From: Pohlia nutans
Taxonomy: Eukaryota; Streptophyta; Bryopsida; Bryales; Mniaceae
Length of the DNA: 64,000 nucleotides
Direction: 5' to 3'
NCBI GenBank assembly: GCA_022496805.1
Contig: CM040103.1
Span: 11,798,001-11,862,000 of the forward strand
Below the pieces are notes generated by a model. The model searched no databases, was not told where the DNA came from, and saw nothing but the letters and a program-made list of their open reading frames with translations. This document shows, piece by piece, positions 34,882 to 46,909 of this stretch (position 1 is its first letter; every line of letters starts with the position of its first letter). Position numbers and translations under genes: made by a program.

Positions 34882-35365
34882 TTAGCCCCTAACTGTCTAA
34901 CCATCCATTTTCTAAGTGATGTACACAAACAAACTACGTTTTCTCATCCATCGTGCACATTTTGCAATGTAGATTTTTTACTAAAGATTTCATGAGAAGT
35001 TAGCTTCATGCATGTGTGAACCAATATGAAAGGCGATGATTTGTGAAATTTGTATGCCTCATTTCATGTTGCACTGATTCACCAAAACATTCTAAGATTT
35101 TAGTTCAAAAGTGTTCAAAAGTGCTCTTGAAAAAGCCAATTCATAAAATTAAGCAACCAAAAAATCTCCAAAGATCACTACACTTAGAGTATTACGTTTA
35201 ATCCCATCACAACAAATTTCATCAATGGGTTGTCAATATCTTCTTTGTAATCAAATTACAATAGAATTTTGAATATTGATTTTCAAGTTTTATACAAAAA
35301 ATTTGGTGATTGCAATCATAGATTTAACCGTATGGATAGAATCTAAAATTCATAACGTACAAATT
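34882..35365 (+). mobile_element. TTAA-flanked MITE, family C, 3'-truncated copy
   Basis: It begins TTAGCCCCTAACTGTCTAAC and matches family C through GATTTAACCGTATGGATAG at about 35321. It then breaks off where repeat R begins. Confidence 0.8.
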
Positions 35366-37318
35366 TTAACTTCACAAAAAATTTAGCAACGCACCAAAAG
35401 TGCGTAGAAAGCTACTATATTTTATATTCTGGGTATTACCCTTACTTATGTTCTAATTGATTGTTTATATGATTTTATTTTTTCAATTTATTTGTCTAGC
35501 TAAAAAACTTTTTTGGATTTTTTTTGGAAATGAAGTAATGGTTCAATTTTAGAAGTGGGATATGAAATATATTTTTCATAAAACCTAACCATGGAGGTTA
35601 TGTAAAAAAGGCTCTAATTACCCATGACATGTAAAAAACAAAAGGCCATTGAGGAAAGCCAAAAGTCTTGAAATAAAAATGACAATCTCTAAATAGGAAG
35701 TATTAGCATAAATCCTATTTTGGATCGTGAAATTTTTTTAATCCAACTTAAGGCCGAGAGGTGCACACTTCTACACTAGTAGCATGAGTTGCACAGGATT
35801 CACATTAGGAGAAAAATGGGGTCCCAAAGGGGCCCTGTAAGACAGCCCGTGGTAGGTGAACCGGCTGCCCAAGTACCCCTTTTTATGTAAACCCATTGGT
35901 GCAGTCGCTGCCCGCTGACAGCGTCGGAAGCCGCAATGCTAGCAGTGTCTGCAGTGTTGGCAGCATCAATTGGCGCGACCCACGGAACTGCACTACTGGC
36001 AACCACGGTGGCACCATTGGTGTCCTCGTGTAAAGTGCACGGTTTTGCCTAAAAATTTCAGCACGTGCCAAAGGCAAAGGCCCCTCTGTGACTACAGATT
36101 TCTCCTAATGATTGCAGAAGTTGCACCACCCTTTTGGTAGACCGTAGCTTGCAAATGCCCTAGACATATGTTTTCTTTTGGCAAATTGGATCTACAACAC
36201 TTCGTCAAAGTATTGCTTCATAACGAACCTATATCATTCCTACTTCTTCTATTAAAATTCAACATTCTATTTTGAATGTTGGTTGGTGAGCTAAAGATTA
36301 AAAATACACATTTCATCCTCTATATATATGTAGTGTATTTTGTTGCTATAGTAAGGTTTGAAATTTGCACTAAAAAAGGGTGAGTTGACCCAATTGCTTA
36401 AGAATGTCATAATTCCATTAAAGCATAAATGAGATTTTATTATTTTACTATGACAATTGAGTCTACACTCTAAAAATAAGTACTGGAATAAATTTATTTT
36501 ATAATTCCCATTGTAAAATACAATGTTTTATGTATTTGAAGTTTAGTTGTCTCAAAGGTAAGTTGTTTGAACTGCTCAATAATGTTTTGATTCTATTGTT
36601 TCATACGCTAGATTTCATTCTTCTAAAGCAACAGTTGAATATTGAATTTGATAAGAGGTGTCGGATTTCCTAGCCCCCCCCCCCCCCCCCCCCACTTTGA
36701 ATGAATAATGTTACGATTCTATTGTTTGATAGGCTAGATTTCATTCTTCTATGACAACAGTTGAATATTGAGTTTGATGGAAAGTGTTAGATTCTTTGGG
36801 CCCCCACTTTGTATAAAACGTAGATATGATTTGAGATCATCTATAAAGAAGGGTGGACTGTCCTAATCCCTAAAGAATATTTGAATCTAGCTATATTGTC
36901 TGGAAGTGAGTTTTAATTCCTTGTGGTGTGACAATTGGAATTTATATGTTCTTTGATCATGACATATCAATTCATGTCATTTTCAAGTTGTATGATGTAG
37001 ATTTCACCATAATCACTCGTTTTTTACAGTATAAAATAGCAGAGTGGATGATTGGAATACCCATTGCATTGAAAAGTTTCATAGCGAACTTTTAGTGAAA
37101 AATTCAGCTTCTTGATGTTAGTTGAAAGTTGAATGCCAATTTTTTTATGTATAAAATTATAAAAGAAAATACACAAACAAGTTTTGGAATACAACGCTTT
37201 AATTGAAAAAGGGTATGCCTTTCTAACATGCTTTCATGAATATTTTTGGAATATTTTGAGATTATTTTAGATTGAAAATTGTATAAAAATTCTTGCAAAA
37301 AGCATGGGCTATTGCCAA
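35366..37318 (+). repeat. Long interspersed repeat R, copy 2
   Basis: It aligns with 55330-57770, including the AAAAGCATGGGCTATTGCCA end. It carries an unoccupied TTAA at 35748-35751 where copy 3 holds a family D element, and a GC-rich insert at 35805-36108. A run of 20 C lies at 36674-36693. No terminal repeats or coding frame were recognised. Confidence 0.85.
35805..36108. mobile_element. GC-rich insert with inverted ends inside repeat R
   Basis: ATTAGGAGAAAAATGGGGTC at the left is inverted at the right (...ATTTCTCCTAAT), and both ends contain GGGGCC/GGCCCC. The interior is far more GC-rich than its host and is open on the minus strand for over 60 codons (Ala/Ser-rich, nothing recognised). 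It could be a MITE that captured foreign sequence. The target duplication is not clear. Confidence 0.55.
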
Positions 37319-37844
37319 CAAAATAATCGTGGGCTTCAAAGGAATAAAGAGGACCATTATAACATATGCCTTTGTAGTTTTGAGAATCATTTTAAGAGAT
37401 TGCAAGATTATAAAGTTAAAAAAAAAATCCTAATTTTTTTTCCTACGCTTATGATTGGAAACTTATGCTTAAATGCTAATATCTATTATTTTTCTCAAAG
37501 AAGTTATTTACCTTTTTAAAAATATAGATTGAAATGTTGTTAGCTATTACTATCGAAAGTAAGATAAATTTTGAATATAATTTCATTTATGAATGGGTTC
37601 TTGTATTCATAATAGATCGAGTAGTGCAATGAAGCATCCTTTTGAAAACTAATTAAAAAAAGAATCTTTATTTGGATCTACTTTTTTAAGCAATGAAAGA
37701 ATGTTGCATGTATTCCATGAATTTTGGGACTACCGTGTCATTGTCACGTAAGCTCAGTTTCTAATTGCGAATCTAATTGTAACTAGACTATGGTCCCATT
37801 GCCAAAGGGTGTTGGATTCCATTGTTCTACTATTCTATGTTAGA
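37319..37844. other. Gene-free AT-rich spacer
   Basis: No supported feature. Confidence 0.45.
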
Positions 37845-38158
37845 TTGAGGTGAGAAATTTTTTAAAATACATTAAAAATTTTGATTTTGTTTATTTGTTC
37901 ACAAATTTCAACCAATCATACCAAATTTCAATTTCTAAAAATAAAATTTGTAATTTTGATGAATATTCAACGATAAATGCTTCTAAATTCGTTTAATGAG
38001 TATCTAAAACATTTTTGGAAAGTTTGACTCTACGGGTATGTACTAAACAACGTGCTCCTCATTTTCTCTTTTGAACCAAACTTCATCGAAGTTGTAGAAG
38101 CAACATTTTATAACACATTTAGGTTTTGCCCTTACCCTCTCTGTCATTTAGGGATTAA
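37845..38158 (+). mobile_element. TTAA-flanked MITE, family D, 5'-truncated copy
   Basis: It aligns with the right 300 bp of the elements at 47298 and 55727 and ends CTCTGTCATTTAGGGATTAA. Confidence 0.85.
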
Positions 38159-38159
38159 A

Positions 38160-38290
38160 CTACCTAGGTGATAGCCAGGAGGTGGGTTTCCCGTAGGAGT
38201 GTTTTTGTCACCAAAAAGAGCAGTGGTTTGATTCCGGTTCGATGCACGTTATGAGGGCTAATACTTTCTTGCTTGATAGGAACCCCAAAC
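38160..38290 (+). repeat. Possible tRNA-derived SINE head
   Basis: GGTTTGATTCC at about 38226 fits the internal B box of tRNA promoters with one mismatch, with GGTTCGATGC just after. No matching copy elsewhere in the window, so the call is weak. Confidence 0.25.
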
Positions 38291-39149
38291 ATGATGGAGA
38301 TTGCTACCGGGCCTCGTATTACGGTAGTGACGTCGCTCTTAGTTGGAAATGATTAGGAGCTTTGAATCTAGTTGAGATATTGTAGGAAGAAAAATACAAA
38401 AAAAAACACATGTAGGGAGCACTGGAAATGTGCTATCTTTGTTCACAATGTGATGTTTGTAATCCTTTGTTGTGCAATGGAAATCATTAGAAGAGATATG
38501 GGGCCTCAAAAAGGCCCCCACTTCGGATTAGCTCAATTTAGCTGGTCGGGGTTAAAACAATTTTCTTTTTACAAATTTTTTTATTTTTTTATTTTAAAAA
38601 CTGCAGTATGACATGGTAGACCATTTACCACGTCGGGCTGCGATTTTTATTTTTAAATTTTAATTAATTAATTAATATTTTTTGATTAGTTGTTGTTTAT
38701 GTGCTGTTGATCAACAGTTCGACAAAAGCAAGAGACTTTCTGAAGGCCCGAATTCTCCCCTAATGAAAGCATCATTTGTTAAAGTTTATTTATATATACA
38801 TATATTTTTCGTGATTCCTCTTTTCACCATACATAAAAATTTGAAAAAATAAATCAAAATCAAAATCAAAAAATCAAAAAATAAATCTATTTTTAGAATA
38901 AGAAAATTTGCCCACTATGCTCGAGGAACACAGTATAAAAAATAAATGAATCGGACAATAAATAAACAAGCAGCTATGCTATTAGAAGCTTTGACGAGAA
39001 GATAACGAGTGAAGATCGAGAATGCATTTCAGTGGAATCATGGACGGAATATATTTGCTACAATGATATTTAGCCAAAAAAAAATGAGTGTCCCCGCAAT
39101 GCCTCTTCTCTACGATCAGAGCCAATAAATAAAATTGAAGTGGTTAAAT
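38291..39149. other. Gene-free AT-rich spacer
   Basis: No gene or terminal repeats recognised. TAATTAATTAATTAATATTT near 38661 and runs of AAATCAAAA near 38850 are simple sequence. Confidence 0.45.
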
Positions 39150-40118
39150 TTAACCCTTTCACACGCCAACGTTCATATATTGAACGACGAACAGATTGAA
39201 GTTGTTCGAATCTCATCTAGATTGGACTGTTTTCATTCACCAAAATTACTCTTGGTTCTTGTGCAAGTTGACTATTCTTTGAACGATTTGGATCTTCCAA
39301 ATAGGTAATTATGATTTTTTTTAAATAACACAATTGGTTTATGTCAAGTTTCATTCTTAGTTCAAAAGTGAGACCTCAAACATGATTTTCCAAAATAGGT
39401 AGAATCAAATAATGGAAACCATACCATCTTGTATGGCATGTTATTCTAATTTAATTACAATTTTTTGAAATTTTTTTGTGTTGATTTGGGATTTTGAAGT
39501 GTATTTCAAGAGAAAACCTTTCAAAATTAAATTTTAAAAATTAATAAAAAAATACGATGTATCCAACCGTATAGATGTGAACTTCACATTGACATTTACA
39601 GGTTTTCTTCATACATCTACTCCATTTTAGGGTTTTATCAAACATTTTATAGCGCATCTTTGAAAACAGTGTTAAGGTAGGAAAACCAAAAACGGTTAAT
39701 GCCCTCAAGGCGTGTAGTAGAGTTGCAATAAAACAAGGAGGTGGTAGACCCAAAATGGAGAATTTTTGCATGACCGGGACAACTAAAAATTTACTAAAAT
39801 TTACTATTTTTTTTTGAATTTTTAGTAGCCTTATGTGCGGTTTTCTGTGATATTAGTTAACCGTTTTAGGTGTTTTCATGTGTAGAAAAGGAAGAGTCTA
39901 GAATACAAGAAGGGGGTTTGACAAACTTCCCACTTTGAGAAATTGTAGATAATTATTTACGGGGAATAAAAATACGAAACAACTTGCATTCTTCATCATT
40001 TCTTCTTCTTCATCTCAAAAAAATTTCACATAATTTCTAACTCCATTCCTTCTGGTCAAATCACCTTATTTTCACCGTTTTTGGTTTTCCTACCTTAAAT
40101 TGCGACGTTAAAGGGTTA
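39150..40118 (-). mobile_element. TTAA-flanked MITE, family B, copy 5 (inverted), interrupted
   Basis: It begins TTAACCCTTTCACACGCC and ends GCGACGTTAAAGGGTTAA. It is split near its right end by the element at 39672-40098, and shares its right TTAA with family E. Confidence 0.93.
39672..40098. mobile_element. TTAA-flanked MITE, family K, with unrelated termini
   Basis: The ends are inverted for about 24 bp (TTAAGGTAGGAAAACCAAAA and its complement), 427 bp. Unlike every other TTAA element here it starts TTAAGG, not TTAACCC. It sits at the family B site that reads GTGTTGAATC in other copies. Confidence 0.92.
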
Positions 40119-40926
40119 ACCCTTTAGTGCCTAGCAAGCCAGATTATGGTCACTGCAATGTCGGAAATGCAAATAACAGAGAATCCGTGAAGAATTGGAA
40201 CTTCAGTTCTGAAGTTCAAATTTGCGCACATACATTACGCACCTTCCAGAAAAAGAAATTTTCAATTTGGAATTGTACAACTATCAAAATACCTATCAAC
40301 AGAACGCAAAAATACTGCAAATACTTGAAAATACAGTAAATACTTACAAATACAATATATGTATTGTGTAGTATTTCTTGTGTTTGGAAGTTTGTTGTCT
40401 TGTTTTATTTTTTTGGATTGTGTTCTCTTCTTCATCTTCCATTAGTGCGTGTAATCTGATCTTGACTAATGTACCCACTCCTGTCAATTTTCAACGTATA
40501 AAATTTTGTCCTAAACCGTACATGGACAAGTCACTTTCACTTATAAATCTCACAATAATTATGTGTGAGTCTATTTTTGATATGAAAGATTGCAACGGAG
40601 AGGTGTTGACATAGGGCATAGCTGAACGTCTTTGCTTTTATTTTTGAAAACTTACCTCAAATTCTATTTAACTTTGAAGTCACACACCCCCCAAAATCTC
40701 GTTTTTGAGCGTGCATTATACAGTTCAAATACATACTATAATCTTCCGATCCCACCATCGGATGATTCTCAAATTTTAATATAATGTGTGCTCTCGAGTT
40801 GAGAATAGAATTGCACGGTTACTTTCTAATTTAACCCATTTTATTTTTGGTAGTCTCAACCACAGTGGAAAAACCCACTGAAATCCAGAGCTGTTTGCTA
40901 CAGTACCCTAGGCACTAAAGGGTTAA
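40115..40926 (+). mobile_element. TTAA-flanked MITE, family E, copy 2
   Basis: It begins TTAACCCTTTAGTGCCTAG and ends CTAGGCACTAAAGGGTTAA: perfect 19-bp termini, 812 bp. This is the best preserved family E copy. Confidence 0.95.
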
Positions 40927-41278
40927 CCCGCCCTGAAGTGAAGTTGCTGAAAGTACAAGTTTAGAAAGGGGCCAGAGTTAAACGGAAGAGGTGGGAATAG
41001 GTTCCTGAACATATAATTTTAAAAGTTACAGTGAAATGGTGAGCAATGATGGAGGGCCCTTTCAGTTCAATGTTGACTGAACCCATTCCTCTCTCTATGA
41101 TTGGCTTCTCTTGTCCATGCACGCACCAAATCCATTCACTCACTTCCACTTGGACCCATGTCCACCAATTCTCTTTATTAGAAAAACAAATTAACCAATA
41201 AAATATACAAACTCACTTGCCACGTGACAATCAATCTTTCACAGTACTCAACACCATATGATCTACACTAAATTCCAA
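40927..41278. other. Gene-free spacer
   Basis: No supported feature. Confidence 0.45.
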
Positions 41279-41797
41279 GGTGCATTTTACATTATGTTTG
41301 AGAATCACGTGCGTTTATGTATATGAGGGTTTACACGTCCAATTTTTTTTTAATACAGATCTATTATGTTCTAAATATATGTTTAATGTAAGTATACGTC
41401 ATTATTTTCAACTCTAAATATGTCTATTGTATGTATACGTAGTACGGCAATGTTCAAATTAAGGGCCGCTTCACACTATGGCCGTTCAAGTTGAGAAGTT
41501 GTGGTATTGAGTGGCCAAACTTTGTTGAGAGTCCAAATAAATGAGCTGAAAATAGCCAATAAAATATTGGAATTGGAGCCTTTGGCTGGGCATAGTGTGA
41601 AGCCTCCAAAGGCCAAGTCCAAAGTCCAAGGCTTCGGCCACGAACTCTCACGGCCTCTCAACTTGAACGGCCATAGTGTGAAGCCTCCAAAGGCCAAACC
41701 CAAAGTTCAAAATCCATACCATTTGTCCAGCTTCTATCTATTTCTCTCCTCATCAATTCATTCAATTTTTGAAATTTTCCTCTCACCTTCTTTAATC

Positions 41798-42850
41798 ATG
41801 GATTCTAAAAGGTAACGCATTCTTGTTCTACTTTTGATTTTCATATGTCATTGTGGACATTTGTGCATTGAAAAAACTTGCAATTTTTCAACAAAACGTC
41901 AAGATGATGGCAATTTATATTGCACAAAGACAGAGGGTGAAATATCAAAAGAAATGTTGGCATTTTCAAAGATATGGAGGTTTCTTGGAACATGTGTTGA
42001 TGGGGTCATTTTCAGATGATGATTTTTGGAAGTGGATGAGAGTGAGTACATTTACATTTCAATATTTATGTACTCTATTAAGGTCTGTTTTGAAGAAGAA
42101 GGATACACATTTCAGAAAAGTATTAGTGTAGAGTGTAGGATTGCAATTACTCTTTCTCGGTTAGCAAGTGGTAATTCATTACAAATGGTCGGTGATTTAT
42201 TTGGAGTAGGATCGAGTACAACTTCTATCATTGTGAGGGAGTGTTGTGAAGTTACCAAGATTCATTTGAGACCCTTGGTTTTTAAGAGACCAACTTTTGA
42301 TTGGATGAAACATATAGCAAAGGGTTTTGAAGCACTTCAAGGCATTCCCTTTATTCTAGGAGCAATAAACGGTAGCCACATCCCTATTCTAATACCATCT
42401 CATGAACCTGTAGCATATTATTGCCGAAAAAGATATTATTCATGTTTACTACAAAGAATTGTAGATGCAGATTGCAAATTTTGGGACTACAATTTTAGAT
42501 GGGCTAGACGGATTCATGGTTGGGTATTATTTCAAAAATCAAAAATTGGGAAGAAGACTATGAAAAGTGAATTTTTTTCCTTACAAATTCATTGGTAATG
42601 CTGCATGTTCTTTGAAGCCTTGGTTTCATTCACCATTCAAGGGAGAAAGAACAAGATTGTTTAGAAAAAAAAGCTCATTGGAATTTTATTCAATCAAACA
42701 CTATTGTGGCTGTAGAAAAAACATTTGAGATTCTAAAAGGAAGATGACGTATATTACTGAAAATAATTGACATGCCACTCTTAAATTTGCCTGACATAGT
42801 TATTGCATGATTATGTTTCACAACTTATGCATTTTAGAGAATGATGAATT
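41798..42850 (+). pseudogene. PIF/Harbinger DDE transposase (nuclease) remnant
   Basis: The source ORF encodes the HARBI1-like nuclease that cuts and joins PIF element ends. The best block is 42026-42598: a helix-turn-helix-like stretch (SLQMVGDLFGVGSSTTSIIV), then PFILGAINGSHIPI and RIVDADCKFWDY. The first catalytic Asp of the usual GAIDG is Asn here; the second (VD) is kept. The frame is broken upstream (an earlier frame covers RVKYQKKCWHFQRYGG) and downstream. There, fragments resembling LKPWFHSPFKG and LKGRWR are scattered over frames with stops. It cannot encode an active enzyme. Confidence 0.85.
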
Positions 42851-44244
42851 CTCCATGGACTAAGATAAAGAAGTTGAGAAAGAATTGCAAACCAAAGTCT
42901 ATATGTCACTAGGAAAAATGCAACAAGTAGACATGTTTCACGATCTAAAATCATCATTGAAAGAAATGAGGGAATTGAAGAAGCAAAAAAAACACCATTT
43001 ATAGAACCGGGAGAAGAGGAAAAAATAGAGAATGAAAATGGTGCATGTGAAGAAACAAAAAATGAGTGACAAGAGATCATGAAGAACATGTTGGTAGATT
43101 CAACTCGGGTTCATCTATTACTAGCAAAGAGCTTTTACAAAAGTCATTTGGAAAAAAAAATCAAAGTTTCAGTTTGAAAATTGTACGTACAACGACGATG
43201 ACTATGACTATAGCTCAGATGAAGAGTGGCATATTGAACTCTACAAGTTATTGATTAAACAATCAAATTGGTAGTTTACCCGCTCTAGTAGCTTATAAGT
43301 TCTCTCAAAAAAATTCATCAAGCATGTGCTAGTTTTTTTCCATTTTTTCTAAGATATCAATGACTCCATCGTGAAAGTTTTGCTTACTTTTTGAAGTTGG
43401 TGTTGTCATAATTGTTAATGTCGGTGCACTCTCAACATGGCTTGGGATGAATCGGTCACTCTGGAACTCCATGTTATTGTGGTAGTAGTCAAGACATGTT
43501 TCATCACTTGTTCAGCTTGGTGATACCACTCATCTAGAACATCATAATTTTTGTTCTCTTGTTGATTATTATCAGAAATTCCATTGACTAATTTGTCTTC
43601 TTTGTATAGTCATCAGGACTTTCAGACCCCACTGATTCTGCACGATTTCAGTGCGTTTATCGTTAAACACTGATTCCGCACGTCATACGTGCATTTAGAA
43701 GTGTCGTTATCGTACGGAAGTGACATGCATTACTAAGATGTTGATGCAGTGTCTTTTCAATGATTATGACAAAAGTGTTGTTTCCGCACGAAAGTCGTGC
43801 TTGACGGAATCCGTGCGTTAATCGTGTATTTACATTACATGGCTAATAAGACACGGATAACATGCGGTTTTAGTTCATGCGGATTCAGTATCGTATACGT
43901 ATCATATTAATGCCATTTACTATATTCGTGCGATTTCAGTATCTTATATATTGCAAATTATTTCCGTACGACATCCGTATATAATATTTTAATATATTTT
44001 TTGGAATATTTTGGAATATTTTGGAATATTTCAAAATATTTTATATTATTTTGGAATATACTGGAATATTCCAAGAATATTCTTTAAATTATACTTACGG
44101 TTTAATTTCCCAAAACATTTTTAGATCTACATTTATAGAGTTTAGAAGCAATACACATTAAAATTTCAAAGAAATAACATTTTATATTTTTAGAATTCAA
44201 ATTTGGTATTATTGGTTATCATTGTACTTTTCATCATAGGAGCA

Positions 44245-44760
44245 AGAAAAAAATAGCTCACAACCACCACGATTTTGGCAATAAATAAATAAATTCAAAA
44301 TATTATGAAAAAAATCCTAGATATAGAAAACGCCATGTCTAATCTAGTGCAAAAACAAATTTGGGAAAAAAAGATTTTTTCACATGGTTAAAAACATTCA
44401 AAGCCCGCTGAAAAAAAAAAAACAGCTCACAGCCATGATCTGCCATCACGATTTTGGCAAAAAATTCAAAAATTCAAAAAATTATGAAAAAAATCCTATA
44501 TATGGAAAACGTCCTGCATAATCTAGTGCAAAAAATTTGGAAAAATAGTTTTTTTCACATAGTTAAAAACATTCAAAGTCCCCTGAAAAAAAAAAACAGC
44601 TCACAGCCATGATCTGCCATCACAATTTTGGCCAAAAAAAAAAAAACTCAAAAAATTATGAAAAAAATCATATATATAGAAAAAGTCCTGCATAATCTAG
44701 TGCAAAAAAAAATTTGAAAAAAGAATTATATACACATGGCAAAAAATTGCCAATGGTTTT
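44245..44760 (+). repeat. Tandem repeat of about 170 bp, three copies
   Basis: The phrase CAGCTCACAGCCATGATCTG, or its variant, recurs at about 44254, 44423 and 44597, with shared tails (TAATCTAGTGCAAAAA, ATTCAAAG). It lies within the long-TIR element. Confidence 0.85.
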
Positions 44761-44806
44761 AATCTTTTATAATTACCAAAAAAGTTCCATTCAATGCATC
44801 GAGACT

Positions 44807-44890
44807 TTGTGGTGATTTGGTGGTTTGGAGCTTGGTTGTCAACCGGGAGGTTGTGAGTTCAAATCCCGCCGTCGGCGATAGAGCTTGGGA
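44807..44890 (+). repeat. tRNA-derived (SINE-like) sequence
   Basis: GAGTTCAAATCCCGCC matches a tRNA T-arm and B box. Just upstream CTTGG-TTGTCAA-CCGGG forms a 5-bp stem with a 7-base loop and a GTC (Asp-type) anticodon. No proper D-arm or acceptor stem can be folded, so it is not a functional tRNA. A SINE head carried inside the long-TIR element is the likely reading. Confidence 0.5.
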
Positions 44891-45712
44891 AGCCATGGTG
44901 GGCCCCACCGTGGGTTCTGGCAATTTCCGTGTAGTTAAAGTGGGTAGCGAGGAAAATAATTATTTTATATTTTATTTAATATTTGTTAATAATATTATTT
45001 TGATCAAATTTAGATATAGAAAGAAAATAAAATCTAGATATGGAAAAGATGATGTCGCACGAAAAACGCACTGAATCAGTGTAGTTTTAAAGACGATTAA
45101 AACACGACATTTGACGATTATAAAGAGTGCTGAATTCATACGTTTTCAATAGATGTATCAATCGTGTCGAATCAGTACTGTATCCGCTTGTACGAACATC
45201 GTGTCATATCAGTGTAGTTGCGATGAATGACGCAACGATGCGGAATCAATGCGAAAACTGTACGAACCCTTGAAATATCAGAAATCGCACTGAAATCGTG
45301 CGGAATCAGTGAGGGTCCGAAATTCCTGATGTACATCAAAGATGGTCTTGAATTTCTTACGGTACGCCACAACCGTTTAGTTAAATTTTGGTAGTATCAC
45401 AACCATCATGGCTTGAAGTCTCACCCGTGTGTCAATTCCAACAACCAAAAGAGCAAAAAAAACATGAGAGATGAGTAAAAATGGCTTTGAAATACAATCA
45501 TAGTACATGCACAGATCCTCAAATAAAGAACGTGATTGCAATAAAAGGAAGAAAATGTGAAATAAATTACCAACGAGAAGTAGGTGAAGGTGTGTTCATT
45601 GATGGCAATGGCTCTTCATTGTAATGGGGGAGACTAGGGCTCAATTCCCAACGTCAAAATTAGATTTGCATTTACAATGGGGGAAAAGGGGGCTCAGGGA
45701 GTGCACTTAAAG

Positions 45713-45945
45713 TTAACCCCTAAACGTCAGAAAGTGCCTTTGCAACCAGTAGAATACAGTGTATTTTTCTAGTATTCGGAATGGATCCAGACCTTTTATA
45801 GGTTTGAGTTCAACACAAAAGCTGAAATTGACATGAATGCGGTTCTAGTGAGCTATTGAGATCCCAATTTAGAGCTTCTTGTTGATAGCAAATGTCATTT
45901 ATACGGCCAGGTATCTACTATCCCCATGGGACGTTTAGGGGTTAA
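45713..45945 (+). mobile_element. TTAA-flanked MITE, family M, copy 1
   Basis: It begins TTAACCCCTAAACGTCAG and ends GGGACGTTTAGGGGTTAA, 233 bp. It lies within the Harbinger element. Confidence 0.92.
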
Positions 45946-46331
45946 GACTAGGAATCACATGAGTGCGTACTTTTATCCCTCCTATGTATGTACTAAACAT
46001 TTATCTAAAAATTGTAAAAAATTCATGAAGTTGTTAAGCACAATATAAAGTTCTTGTTGTGTAAGTTTCAAAAAATGATCACTTGTAAATATTTTTAAAC
46101 TGAATTTTGAAGCAAAAAACAACACATTTTAGTTCAAACTTCCATCTATTTTTTAATAAGATTTAGAAAAAAGTTAGTCCTGAAATTTATACCAAATGAT
46201 AGATATATACATAATGATTTGGCACCTAAGAAAATCTTAATTAAAAAAATATTTTAAGACCAATTATTGTAAGGGGTATGCTATTAAAATGCACTCACGT
46301 GTATTTCTAATCTTAACTTTAAGTGCACCCC

Positions 46332-46909
46332 TTAACTCCTAAACGTCCTCACCTATGTTCAGTTTTGGCAGTTTTGCAAAGATGCATTATAAAATGCAAT
46401 TAATATGAATATTTAGAACTTGATGTATGAATAAAAGTTATACATTTTTAATTTTAGATTCTATCTATACGGTTAGATCTATGACTGCTATCACTAATCT
46501 TTTTTTATAAATTTTGAAACATAAAATAAAAAATTATTTTGTAATTCAATTACGAATAAGATATTGACAATATGTGGATGAAATTTGTTGTGATGGGTTA
46601 TAATGTAGTACTTTAGGTGTAGTGATTTTTGGAGATTTTTTGGATGCTTGATTTTAATAGTTTTTTTTTTTCAATAACACTTTTAGACCAAAATCTTCAA
46701 GATTTTTGGTGAAACACTACTACACAAAATGAGGCATAATTTTTTCAAAAATTATTTCCTTTTCGATTGAATCACACATACATGAAGCTAACTTCCCATA
46801 AAAAATTCAGTAAAAAAATCACACCACAAAAAGTGCATGACGGATGAGAAAATACGGATGAAATCTGTACATTATGCCAAAAACGCCTGCTTGGGCAGTT
46901 AGGGGTTAA
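46332..46909 (-). mobile_element. TTAA-flanked MITE, family C (inverted), inside Harbinger
   Basis: It begins TTAACTCCTAAACGTCCTC and ends GGGCAGTTAGGGGTTAA, 578 bp. Confidence 0.92.

Larger units (their letters stand above)
43611..45331. mobile_element. Element with about 45-bp terminal inverted repeats, possibly Mutator-like
   Basis: CATCAGGACTTTCAGACCC plus CACTGATTCTGCACGATTTC at the left is matched by the inverted right end (CATCAGGAATTTCGGACCC and on). Long terminal repeats and the 1.7-kb size suggest a non-autonomous MULE, but I could not find a 9-bp target duplication. Flanks are rich in palindromic TCGTACGG/CGCACG words. Confidence 0.65.
43385..45440 (-). pseudogene. Possible second Harbinger ORF (Myb-like partner), interrupted
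   Basis: On the minus strand 45440-45332 contains VAYRKKFKTIFDVH, and 43610-43385 stays open for about 65 codons (DEWYHQAEQVMKHVLT). PIF elements carry a second Myb/SANT-type ORF of this kind, often convergent with the transposase. The two pieces are separated by the 43611-45331 insertion. No complete SANT motif is visible, so this is tentative. Confidence 0.4.

Noticed and set aside
36674..36693. Poly-C tract (and the poly-G at 52070 and poly-T at 18677) as regulatory or G-quadruplex sites
   Set aside because: Simple homopolymers inside decayed repeats. They could fold in vitro, but nothing links them to a gene.
44807..44890. Functional tRNA-Asp gene
   Set aside because: The anticodon and T-arms look right, but there is no D-arm or acceptor pairing and it lies within a repeat-rich transposon.
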